From NCBI GenBank assembly GCA_903879995.1, contig CAIRNW010000399.1, forward strand, positions 1 through 6,191: a stretch of DNA of 6,191 bases, read 5' to 3'. The DNA comes from an uncultured Bacteroidota bacterium. GTDB taxonomy: Bacteria; Bacteroidota; Bacteroidia; Chitinophagales; Chitinophagaceae. The position numbers and the translations under genes are program-made. The notes under the pieces were generated by a model. The model made no database searches. It was not told where the DNA came from and saw only the letters and a program-made list of their open reading frames with translations. Below are positions 1 to 6,191 of this stretch, one piece after another (position 1 is the stretch's first letter; each line of letters starts with the position of its first letter).

Positions 1-2084
1 ACAAGGAAGATTTGAAAACTATTTTTTCTGAACTTGAATTTAGAACGCTTGGTAAACGTTTATTGGGTGAGGATTTTGTTCCTCCTCCACCTCCTCGCTC
101 AGTAGTAGAGAAGGAAATGCCACAAGGAGTACAAACTGATTTATTTGGAAATATCATAGGAGGAACTGCCCCATTACCTGCAGATAAAGCCGATTCTACT
201 TCTGCTGAAACTTCTCCTGCTTTTTTTGAAGCCGAGGATGATTTACCGGTAGGTCCAGCTGACAAGAATATTCATAATACGCCTCATCAGTACGAAGTAG
301 TGGAAGGAGAGTCAGCTATTAAAAAACTAGTGCAGGAATTATCAGCGCATACTGAAATTTGTTTTGATACAGAAACAACCGGACTGGATGCAAACCTGGC
401 AGAAATAGTTGGTTTGAGTTTTTCCGTTCAACCGGGAAAAGCATGGTATGTTCCTTGTCCTTCTGATGGTGCTGCTGTAAAAAAACTACTTTCCAATTTT
501 GATGCTCTATTCAATGATTCGAATAAATGCTGGATCGGGCAGAATTGTAAATATGATTTGCTGATTCTAAAGTGGTATGGTATTGAAATAGCGGGTTCTT
601 TATTTGACACGATGCTGGCCCATTATGTAATTGAGCCCGAGGGAAAGCGAAGTATGGATTTGCTTAGTGAAAAGTACTTGGGATATATTCCTGTTTCTAT
701 TGAGGAGTTGATTGGAAAAAAAGGGAAAGGTCAGCTTTCCATGCGTGATGTAGCTATTGATCAAATCAAGGAATATGCAGGGGAAGATGCGGATATTACG
801 CTTCAATTAAAGGAAAAGTTTGTTCCGCTGCTTAAGAAAAAAGAAGTAGAACGTGTTTTTAATGAAGTAGAATCTCCGTTAGTAAAAATACTAACGGCTA
901 TGGAATTTGAGGGGGTTAATGTAGATGTGAACTTCTTAAAAGATTATTCTATTGAATTAGAAAAAGAAGCGGATCGTGCAGAAAAAAATGTCTATGAAAA
1001 AGCAGGGGTGCGGTTTAATCTGGCTTCTCCAAAACAATTAGGCGAGGTACTATTTGATAAATTACAATTAGACCCATCCGCAAAAAAGACAAAAACAGGG
1101 CAATACCAAACAGGGGAGGATGTGCTACTCAAGTTAGCCGCAAAAGGGCATGAGATAGTTGCTGATATTTTAACATATCGGCAGTTGACCAAATTGAAAT
1201 CAACCTATGTTGATGCACTGCCTGAGTTAATTAATCCTAAAACCGGACGTGTACATACTACTTACGGACAAGCGGTTGCGGTTACAGGACGCTTGGCTAG
1301 TAATAATCCCAATCTTCAGAATATTCCGGTCCGTACGGAAAGAGGTCGTGAAATCAGAAAAGCGTTCGTCCCAAGGGACAAAAATCATATTTTACTCTCT
1401 GCGGATTATTCACAGATTGAATTACGAATAGTCGCTGCCATAAGCGGTGATACCAATATGTGTGCGGCTTTCAAAGAAGGAAAAGATATTCATACGGCCA
1501 CCGCTGCTCGTGTTTATAATGTCCCTGAAGCTGAGGTAACCAAAGAAATGCGTTACAAAGCCAAGAGCGTAAACTTTGGTATTATTTATGGGCAAGGAGC
1601 GTTTGGTTTGGCTGACAACCTGGGTATTTCTCGTACAGAAGCAAAGGAAATTATTGCAAATTACAAACGCGAGTTCCCCGGAATTCAGGAGTACATGGAT
1701 AGTACCATTCGGTTTGCTAAGGAAAAAGGCTATGTTGAAACTTTGTTAGGGCGTAAACGTTGGCTTCGCGATATTCACTCTTCTAATTTTACGGTGCGTG
1801 GTTTTGCAGAGCGCAATGCCATTAATTCACCTATTCAAGGTACAGCTGCTGACATGATCAAATTAGCAATGCAAAAAGTATATCACGCTATTCAAGCAGC
1901 AGGTTTAAAAAGTAAAATGATCTTGCAGGTCCATGACGAACTAATCTTTGATGCTTTACGTCAAGAAGCTGCTGAATTAAAGCCTTTAATAATTGCGTCT
2001 ATGCAAGAGGCATTAGAACTTCCCAATGGAGTTCCTGTTATTGCCGAGTGTGGTCAAGGTGAAAACTGGCTTGAGGCACACTAA
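1..2084 (+). CDS. polA: DNA polymerase I (5' end cut off by window edge)
   Basis: Family A DNA polymerase, which fills gaps and replaces RNA primers in repair and lagging-strand synthesis. The reading frame is open to the left edge (first whole codon at 3-5), so the TTG at 12 is an internal Leu codon, not the start. The first ~20 visible residues (ELEFRTLGKR) match the end of the 5'-nuclease domain; most of that domain lies outside. A Pro-rich and acidic linker follows (about 78-290, five prolines at 81-95). The 3'-5' proofreading domain is intact: Exo I DTE (Asp 366-368, Glu 372-374), Exo II NCKYD (543-557) and Exo III Tyr 774 with Asp 786-788. The polymerase domain has motif A DYSQIELR (1404-1427), motif B with Arg 1551, Lys 1563, Phe 1575 and Tyr 1587, and motif C HDE (1932-1940). 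Phe 1575 matches E. coli Phe762, as expected for discrimination against dideoxynucleotides. No frameshift is seen. It ends 9 bases from the convergent next gene, with no terminator hairpin. Confidence 0.98.
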   Translation, partial: KEDLKTIFSELEFRTLGKRLLGEDFVPPPPPRSVVEKEMPQGVQTDLFGNIIGGTAPLPADKADSTSAETSPAFFEAEDDLPVGPADKNIHNTPHQYEVVEGESAIKKLVQELSAHTEICFDTETTGLDANLAEIVGLSFSVQPGKAWYVPCPSDGAAVKKLLSNFDALFNDSNKCWIGQNCKYDLLILKWYGIEIAGSLFDTMLAHYVIEPEGKRSMDLLSEKYLGYIPVSIEELIGKKGKGQLSMRDVAIDQIKEYAGEDADITLQLKEKFVPLLKKKEVERVFNEVESPLVKILTAMEFEGVNVDVNFLKDYSIELEKEADRAEKNVYEKAGVRFNLASPKQLGEVLFDKLQLDPSAKKTKTGQYQTGEDVLLKLAAKGHEIVADILTYRQLTKLKSTYVDALPELINPKTGRVHTTYGQAVAVTGRLASNNPNLQNIPVRTERGREIRKAFVPRDKNHILLSADYSQIELRIVAAISGDTNMCAAFKEGKDIHTATAARVYNVPEAEVTKEMRYKAKSVNFGIIYGQGAFGLADNLGISRTEAKEIIANYKREFPGIQEYMDSTIRFAKEKGYVETLLGRKRWLRDIHSSNFTVRGFAERNAINSPIQGTAADMIKLAMQKVYHAIQAAGLKSKMILQVHDELIFDALRQEAAELKPLIIASMQEALELPNGVPVIAECGQGENWLEAH
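132..149 (+). other. Possible sliding-clamp-binding peptide (QTDLFG) in the PolA linker
   Basis: The six residues QTDLFG lie in the low-complexity linker between the 5'-nuclease and proofreading domains of PolA. They fit the bacterial beta-clamp-binding consensus QxxLF, in which Gln and the Leu-Phe pair are the anchoring residues. An exposed position in a linker is where such a peptide would be usable. The match to the consensus is visible in the sequence; binding to DnaN is inference, and short motifs of this kind can arise by chance. Confidence 0.5.
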
Positions 2085-2093
2085 AAATTTAAA

Positions 2094-2543
2094 TTAGTTT
2101 CCGCCACCACGCCAATTACCTCCGCCACCGCCTCCACCTGCTCCGGCAGGACGGGCTGGACGCATGGATGGTAATATTTGATCTTTCCAGATTGTAAATT
2201 GTTCAGCGGTGAGCACAGCTTTTAAAATTTCTTCCTGTGCACCATTCCATTTTTGCATTTCTTCACGAAGTGCTTCGCGGTCCATACTTCCACCTCCGTT
2301 CATCATCATATCTCTCACTTCTTGCATACGCGCATCTTGCTTTCTGTATAGCACCGTTAATGCCGTGTCAATCATCGTTAATTTAGCAGACTCTAACTTA
2401 AATGCGCTATCCAATTTTTGATGAATAACGGCTGCGCGCTCAGCAGGGGTACGACGTTGGAAACCACCGCCTCCACCAGGAGGTTGTGCAAAGGAAATGG
2501 CACTGCAGCTGATCAGGATGGCAAAAAGGGCTATTTTTTTCAT
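2094..2543 (-). CDS. Exported glycine-rich protein, Spy/CpxP-like (LTxxQ)
   Basis: A 149-residue protein that is probably exported. Residues 1-19 form a signal peptide: Lys2-Lys3, a hydrophobic core, then SFA before Gln20, a plausible signal peptidase I site. LISC at residues 10-13 also fits a lipobox, so a lipoprotein is possible. The mature protein begins PPGGGGG (21-27), followed by a charged, mainly helical region (about 32-127) containing a TPAER segment (32-36) and an LTAEQ motif (111-115). It ends in a Gly-rich tail with a run of seven Gly (136-142) and GGGN. Spy/CpxP proteins are small periplasmic helical proteins carrying LTxxQ motifs, linked in enterobacteria to envelope stress and chaperone activity. 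Only one clear LTxxQ is present here and the resemblance is loose, so the function is unproven. The ATG at 2543 is chosen because it directly precedes the signal peptide. The gene is convergent with polA and divergent from the DUF5606 gene; I see no strong promoter or SD site. Confidence 0.8.
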   Translation of the reverse strand: MKKIALFAILISCSAISFAQPPGGGGGFQRRTPAERAAVIHQKLDSAFKLESAKLTMIDTALTVLYRKQDARMQEVRDMMMNGGGSMDREALREEMQKWNGAQEEILKAVLTAEQFTIWKDQILPSMRPARPAGAGGGGGGGNWRGGGN

Positions 2544-2631
2544 ACTATTATTTTAAAGCAATTTGACGAAGTTGGTAATATTTACTTTCGTTTCAATTGA
2601 TCTTAAAGGTAGGGATTTGACGGTTGTCGAG

Positions 2632-2639
2632 TATCTTTG
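2632..2639 (+). promoter_or_regulatory. Bacteroidota-type -7 promoter element for the DUF5606-peptidase operon
   Basis: TATCTTTG fits the TAnnTTTG -7 consensus of the Bacteroidota primary sigma factor exactly. It lies 23 bases before the ATG at 2663, so transcription would begin near 2645 with a leader of roughly 18 bases. No TTG at the usual -33 spacing is present; the TTTG at 2616-2619 is only 12 bases upstream, which is too close. The element is therefore supported mainly by its exact match and its position. Confidence 0.6.
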
Positions 2640-2662
2640 CCCCCTTATCATTTTATAAAGAA

Positions 2663-3058
2663 ATGGAGTATAATCAGTTAGTTGCCGTTAGTGGTTTGCC
2701 AGGTCTGTTTGAGCTGGTGAGTAGTAAAGCGGATGGAGGAATTGTCCGCTCCCTCGAAGACAGTAGTACACGGTTTGTATCTACGCGTGTCCACCAATTT
2801 TCTCATCTGGAGAGTATTGAAGTGTATACCATTCGTGAGAACGTAAATCTGGTAGAGGTATTCAAGGCTATGGAAAAAGCAACCCTTGCCTTGCCTGCTG
2901 AAAAAGATGCTTCGGCTGTAAAGAATTACTTTAAGCAAGTTTTTCCCGATATGGATTTTGATCGGGTTTATGATAGTGACCGTCGTAAAATGGTCAAGTG
3001 GTTTACGCAATTAAAAAATGCAAAGATTGAATTAAAGCTCTCTGAGGGGGCTGAGTAG
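2663..3058 (+). CDS. DUF5606 family protein, function unknown
   Basis: A 131-residue protein with no signal peptide or membrane segment, so probably cytoplasmic. The N-terminal half (about 1-70) contains SGLPGLFELVS (9-19), followed by a GGIVRSLED stretch and LESIEVYT. This pattern is what I recognise as DUF5606, found in Bacteroidota with no assigned function. The second half is charged and helical, with a Lys-rich C-terminal segment. The frame is open further upstream to a TTG at 2624, but that start would place the -7 promoter element (2632-2639) inside the gene. The ATG at 2663 is therefore preferred; it also opens MEYNQLVAVSGLPG, the usual style of N-terminus in this family. There is no Shine-Dalgarno sequence, only an A-rich stretch, which is normal for the phylum. 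The peptidase gene follows after 14 bases on the same strand, so the two are probably cotranscribed. Confidence 0.88.
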   Translation: MEYNQLVAVSGLPGLFELVSSKADGGIVRSLEDSSTRFVSTRVHQFSHLESIEVYTIRENVNLVEVFKAMEKATLALPAEKDASAVKNYFKQVFPDMDFDRVYDSDRRKMVKWFTQLKNAKIELKLSEGAE

Positions 3059-3072
3059 ATAGCATAGTGGTT

Positions 3073-4782
3073 ATGTATTCTGCGGATATTCAAAAACTTC
3101 CTCGTCATTATCTGCCAGCTGATTTTGAGTTGACAGACTGGGATAGTATTGCTCCTTTTTTTACCGAATTGGAAGGGCGTGTGCTTTCTTCACTTGCTGA
3201 ATTGGAGCAATGGCTTCGTGATGTGAGTGAATTAGAATCTGTAATCAGTGAAGACGCTTGCTGGCGTCAAATTCGGATGACCTGTGATACGGAGAACAAA
3301 GCATTGGAAGAGGCTTTCAACTTTTTCATGTTAGCGATTCAACCTAAGATACAGCCCTGGTCTGATCGGTTGAATCGGAAATTAATGGACTGTCCTTTTA
3401 CTGCATCCTTGGACACGTATACCTATTTTACTTTTTTAAGAAGTATTCGCAAACAAATTGATCTTTTTAATGAAGCGAATATCCCAGTCATTGCAGGGCT
3501 GAATGTTTTACAACAGCAATTTGGGGTGATTGCCGGAAAAATGTCTGTAACGGTAAAAGGACAGGAATATACTTTACAGCAAGCTGCTTTGTTTTTAGAA
3601 GATGAGAATCGGTCTGTACGTGAAGAAGTATATTTAAAAATTGCCGAACGTCGTTTTCAAGATCAAGCCGCTTTACATGAATTGTTTGATCAATTACTTG
3701 AAAAGAGAAATTTAATTGCAGCACAAGCCGGTTTTACAGATTATCGGGCTTATCGGTTTATGGAGCTCGGACGTTTTGATTATGATCATGCAACTTGCGA
3801 ACAATTCCACGAGGCAGTTCGTGATCATGTAATGCCCTTAGTGAATCAACTCTACGAGCAGAAAAGAAAAAAATTAGGGGTTGATAAATTACGCCCTTGG
3901 GATTTAGAAGCAGAGCCCATGGGTACAAAACCACTTCGGCCTTTTGCTAATCCCTCCGAATTAATCGAAAAAACAATTGCTTGTTTTACAAATCTGAATC
4001 CATTTTTTGCAGCCTGCCTCACGCGAATGCGTCAGCTGGGGCATTTGGATTTAGAGAGTAGAAAAGGCAAAGCACCCGGTGGGTATAATTGTCCACTGGC
4101 TGTAAGCGGAGCTCCATTTATTTTCATGAATGCCGCGGGTACGCTTGATGATGTTACTACTATGGTACATGAAGGCGGACATGCTATACATTCTTTTTTG
4201 TGTCATTCACTTCCGCTCAATGGGTTTAAAGAATACCCCACTGAAATTGCTGAAGTGGCCAGTATGACCATGGAGTTGTTTAGTATGGATCATTGGAATG
4301 TATTTTTTTCTGATTCAGCGGAATTGCAACGAGCAAAAGAGCAACAATTAGAACGCGTCATCACTATTTTTCCCTGGATTGCTGCCATTGATAAATTTCA
4401 GCATTGGATTTATACGCAACCAGGGCATACACATACTGAGCGGGAAGAACAATGGATGCATATTATTGAGGAATTTACATCCCCCCTTGTTGATTTTACC
4501 GGACTAGAAAAATATCGTCGTGTGCTTTGGCAGCGACAGCTTCATTTATTTGAAGTTCCTTTTTATTATATCGAGTATGGTATTGCACAGTTAGGTGCCA
4601 TTGGATTATGGCAGCAATACAAGAAAAACCCAACTGCAGCGCTTGAAAATTATTTACAAGCCCTTTCATTGGGTGGTACAAGAACTTTACCTCAGTTATT
4701 TGAAGCAGCTGGGCTGTCTTTTGATTTTTCTGGACCGCGTATCAGTCAACTCATGCAGTTTGTTAAAGCGGAGTTAGATTAA
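3073..4782 (+). CDS. M3 family zinc oligoendopeptidase (PepF-like)
   Basis: A cytoplasmic metallopeptidase expected to cleave short peptides internally, as in peptide recycling; it has no signal peptide. Counting from the ATG at 3073 (569 residues), the helical N-terminal half resembles the oligoendopeptidase F N-terminal region, for example around VREEVYLKIAERR. The catalytic M3 domain carries HEGGH at 366-370 (bases 4168-4182): His366 and His370 bind zinc and Glu367 is the general base. The third zinc ligand is most likely Glu394 in AEVAS, which aligns with VEAPS of thimet oligopeptidase. A Tyr-rich segment near the C-terminus (Tyr498, Tyr499, Tyr502) matches the substrate-binding region of the family. 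Length is normal and no active-site residue is missing. An in-frame GTG at 3067 is an alternative start that adds two residues; neither start has an SD site. The gene lies 14 bases after the DUF5606 gene and its stop overlaps that of the convergent nitroreductase gene. The symbol pepF is plausible but not assigned, as M3 subfamilies are hard to separate by eye. Confidence 0.95.
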   Translation: MYSADIQKLPRHYLPADFELTDWDSIAPFFTELEGRVLSSLAELEQWLRDVSELESVISEDACWRQIRMTCDTENKALEEAFNFFMLAIQPKIQPWSDRLNRKLMDCPFTASLDTYTYFTFLRSIRKQIDLFNEANIPVIAGLNVLQQQFGVIAGKMSVTVKGQEYTLQQAALFLEDENRSVREEVYLKIAERRFQDQAALHELFDQLLEKRNLIAAQAGFTDYRAYRFMELGRFDYDHATCEQFHEAVRDHVMPLVNQLYEQKRKKLGVDKLRPWDLEAEPMGTKPLRPFANPSELIEKTIACFTNLNPFFAACLTRMRQLGHLDLESRKGKAPGGYNCPLAVSGAPFIFMNAAGTLDDVTTMVHEGGHAIHSFLCHSLPLNGFKEYPTEIAEVASMTMELFSMDHWNVFFSDSAELQRAKEQQLERVITIFPWIAAIDKFQHWIYTQPGHTHTEREEQWMHIIEEFTSPLVDFTGLEKYRRVLWQRQLHLFEVPFYYIEYGIAQLGAIGLWQQYKKNPTAALENYLQALSLGGTRTLPQLFEAAGLSFDFSGPRISQLMQFVKAELD

Positions 4783-5504
4783 ATCACTTTCACTACTTCT
4801 TCATAGGGAACTCTAAAGCGAGGTCCCCACACTCCTTCAGCGGTGCCTTTGCCTACTCCAATAATCATGTTGATCTCTGCTCCACCAGGAAGATGCAATG
4901 CTTTTTTTACACGCTTGGCATCAAATCCTTCCATCGGGCAGGAATCAAAATCAGCCGCTGCTATTGATAACATAAAATTCTCTGCAGCCAGTGCACAGGA
5001 TTTATGAACAGTAATACGTTGATCGGCTCTACCGCCAAATCGCATAAAGGGTTTTCGAAGACCTCCAAAAAAACTGATGCTTTTTCGAACTAGCGTTAAG
5101 AATCCGAAGGGATCATTTGCATAAGCCAGGGGCATTAGCTTTCCATAATAATCCAATCCTCTTTTTTGCAATTTGGTCGGCTCTCCGGTGATGCTTTGTT
5201 GAATTCGTTCTTTATTCCATTTTGCTCTTTTTTTCCAGAGATCACCTCTTGTTACAAAAACCACTAATTGTTGTGCAGTTCGTCCTGCACCTTGTCCCAA
5301 GCAGTAAGTTGCAAAAAGTTCCTTTTGTGCTGCTGATCGAATCCAGTAAAATTCCCAGCATTGCATGTTACTGCTGTTAGGCGCTAGTATTGCATGCTGT
5401 AATGCTTTTTCAATTACGGCATCTGGAACGGGTATATCTGCTGCAAAGCGACGGTTCGAACGACGTCGATTAATAATGTTGTCAAACTCTTTTTCCTGAA
5501 ACAT
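4779..5504 (-). CDS. Nitroreductase family protein (FMN-dependent oxidoreductase)
   Basis: A 241-residue flavoenzyme of the nitroreductase fold, which normally works as a cytoplasmic homodimer using FMN and NAD(P)H. The physiological substrate cannot be read from sequence. Family marks are the N-terminal FMN-phosphate motif RRSNRRF (14-20), APNSSNMQCWEF (41-52) on the flavin side, the helix SCALAAENFML (169-179), the segment SCPMEGFD (188-195), and the C-terminal LPGGAEINMIIGVGKG (205-220) with Arg229 as a candidate phosphate contact. The part between residues 88 and 166 is longer than in E. coli NfsB and rich in Lys, Arg and aromatic residues; it falls in the variable cap that shapes substrate access. 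The ATG at 5504 is chosen because it precedes the RRS motif by the usual ~13 residues. The stop codon shares the TTAA at 4779-4782 with the peptidase stop. Upstream, the SusD terminator ends 20 bases before the ATG, so a separate promoter is expected but not clearly visible. Confidence 0.92.
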   Translation of the reverse strand: MFQEKEFDNIINRRRSNRRFAADIPVPDAVIEKALQHAILAPNSSNMQCWEFYWIRSAAQKELFATYCLGQGAGRTAQQLVVFVTRGDLWKKRAKWNKERIQQSITGEPTKLQKRGLDYYGKLMPLAYANDPFGFLTLVRKSISFFGGLRKPFMRFGGRADQRITVHKSCALAAENFMLSIAAADFDSCPMEGFDAKRVKKALHLPGGAEINMIIGVGKGTAEGVWGPRFRVPYEEVVKVI

Positions 5505-5524
5505 ATTCTTGATTATAAATGAAT

Positions 5525-5553
5525 AAAAAAAGCCGTCCGATTTCGGACGGCTT
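5525..5553 (-). terminator. Intrinsic terminator of the SusD-like gene
   Basis: A perfect 10-base-pair stem (5530-5539 paired with 5544-5553) with a 4-base ATTT loop, GC-rich in its middle. On the minus strand it is followed by a run of seven T (complement of the A run at 5525-5531), the classic Rho-independent arrangement. It starts 22 bases after the stop codon of the SusD-like gene. On the plus strand no T run follows the stem, so it acts on leftward transcripts only. Confidence 0.9.
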
Positions 5554-5574
5554 GTAATGTATTGAATACCTGAA

Positions 5575-6191
5575 TTACCAACCAGGATTTTGTTGTGCTT
5601 TGATAGTTGGATTTACGTCAATTTCAGTTTGAGGGATAGGGAATACACGTCTGAAATTAGCATAAGGAACAGCACGGGCGGCAGCTGGGTAATTGGTGCC
5701 GCGGGTAATGTCTAATTTAAAGCGTTGCATATCCATATAACGCTCTCCTTCAAAAGCCAACTCTTTTCTACGCTCAGCCATAATATCATTGAATAGTGCT
5801 GTACCAGTAGAAGTAATTGCAGTAGCACCACGCTGTGCAGTAATCGCATTCACATAGGTTAAGGCTTCTGTTTCATTTGTGGTAGCCTCTGCAACAATTA
5901 GATACATCTCTGAAAGACGTAATACTTTGGTATCAGAATGATCGCCTACAAAGTTGGGGTATTTATTTACAAATACAGAAGGCAAACCACCACGAACTCC
6001 TGTTGCATATAATGCACGACGAACATCAGCCGCCTCAAAAGAAGCATAAAGGTCATCTGCACAAAGCATATCACCATAGTTACCAGCTTGGCTATAGATA
6101 TAAGATAGCGCATCAAATGCGTTATTAGCAACCGCATCTGCTGAAACCTCAAAAATTGTTTCAACTCTGTCCGTACGAATTACAGGGTTAG
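5575..6191 (-). CDS. SusD/RagB family nutrient-binding outer-membrane lipoprotein, C-terminal part
   Basis: The C-terminal 204 residues of a SusD-like protein; the frame stays open through the right edge (first whole codon at 6189-6187), so the N-terminus, lipoprotein signal and about 300 residues are missing. SusD proteins sit on the outer-membrane surface and hand glycans or other nutrients to a SusC TonB-dependent transporter. Visible family features are NPVIRTDRVETIFEVS near the left end of the protein fragment, LRLSEMYLIVAEA, a helical AERRKELAFEGERYMDMQRF segment, VFPIPQTEID, and the terminal QQNPGW, typical of SusD C-termini. The ATG at 6069 is internal. The gene is not broken within the window. 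A susC partner would be expected upstream on the minus strand, beyond the right edge; the ligand cannot be predicted from this fragment. A strong terminator follows it, marking the end of the operon. Confidence 0.96.
   Translation of the reverse strand, partial: NPVIRTDRVETIFEVSADAVANNAFDALSYIYSQAGNYGDMLCADDLYASFEAADVRRALYATGVRGGLPSVFVNKYPNFVGDHSDTKVLRLSEMYLIVAEATTNETEALTYVNAITAQRGATAITSTGTALFNDIMAERRKELAFEGERYMDMQRFKLDITRGTNYPAAARAVPYANFRRVFPIPQTEIDVNPTIKAQQNPGW

Noticed and set aside
12..14. TTG as the start codon of polA
   Set aside because: The frame is open to the window edge and the residues match the interior of Pol I at the end of the 5'-nuclease domain, so this is a truncated gene.
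2086..2095. AATTTAAATT palindrome between the convergent stops as a terminator
   Set aside because: It has no GC pairs and no usable loop, so it is not a credible intrinsic terminator; it is more likely AT-rich spacer.
2094..2165. GGN-rich stretch as a DNA repeat or CRISPR-like array
   Set aside because: The repetition reflects Gly codons in the C-terminal tail of the exported protein; there are no regular units or spacers.
2562..2590. Alternative plus-strand promoter: TTTG at 2562-2565 with TACTTTCG at 2583-2590
   Set aside because: The -7 match is imperfect (TTCG instead of TTTG), and the exact element at 2632-2639 is closer to the gene. It could be a secondary promoter but is not supported enough to list.
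2604..2611. Minus-strand TACCTTTA as the -7 element of the glycine-rich protein gene
   Set aside because: The last base departs from TAnnTTTG and no TTG lies at a suitable distance upstream, so it is too weak to call.
2678..3010. 110-codon minus-strand ORF opposite the DUF5606 gene
   Set aside because: It is antisense to a recognised family gene and has no family features or plausible start context.
6067..6069. ATG as the start of a short SusD-like protein
   Set aside because: The same frame continues upstream to the edge with typical SusD sequence, so the ATG is an internal Met.
5967..6164. 65-codon minus-strand ORF rich in Leu, Met and Phe within the SusD region
   Set aside because: It is a frame-shifted reading of the SusD-like gene, whose own frame is intact and family-matching; the hydrophobic look comes from the alternative frame.

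Overview
This window looks like chromosomal DNA from a member of the Bacteroidota, most likely near the Chitinophagaceae (lineage inferred, not proven). The evidence is a SusD/RagB outer-membrane nutrient-binding lipoprotein, a DUF5606 protein (a family I know only from this phylum), a TAnnTTTG-type -7 promoter element, low-to-moderate GC, and almost no Shine-Dalgarno sequences. I see no insertion sequence, phage gene, CRISPR array, tRNA or rRNA. Every gene is ordinary housekeeping or accessory metabolism, and I do not find a convincing new multi-gene system.

Layout, left to right. (1) Positions 1-2084, plus strand: the 3' three quarters of polA, DNA polymerase I, cut at its 5' end by the window edge. 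The proofreading and polymerase motifs are complete, and a probable sliding-clamp-binding peptide lies in the flexible linker. (2) Positions 2094-2543, minus strand, convergent with polA at a 9-base gap: a small exported glycine-rich protein resembling the Spy/CpxP (LTxxQ) group. (3) Positions 2544-2662: a 119-base divergent intergenic region with a Bacteroidota-type -7 element for the rightward genes. (4) Positions 2663-4782, plus strand: a probable two-gene operon of a DUF5606 protein and an M3-family zinc oligoendopeptidase (PepF-like). (5) Positions 4779-5504, minus strand: an FMN-dependent nitroreductase-family protein whose stop codon overlaps that of the peptidase in one TTAA palindrome. 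(6) Positions 5525-5553: a strong intrinsic terminator acting on the minus strand. (7) Positions 5575-6191, minus strand: the C-terminal third or so of a SusD-like protein running off the right edge.

The genes do not form one pathway. polA acts in DNA repair and replication, and the peptidase degrades cytoplasmic oligopeptides. The nitroreductase is a redox flavoenzyme of unknown substrate. SusD is the end of what is probably a SusC/SusD uptake pair upstream on the minus strand, outside the window. The most useful points for a reader are the start-codon correction for the DUF5606 gene, the clamp-like motif in PolA, the two very tight convergent gene ends without terminators, and the ambiguous export signal of the glycine-rich protein.
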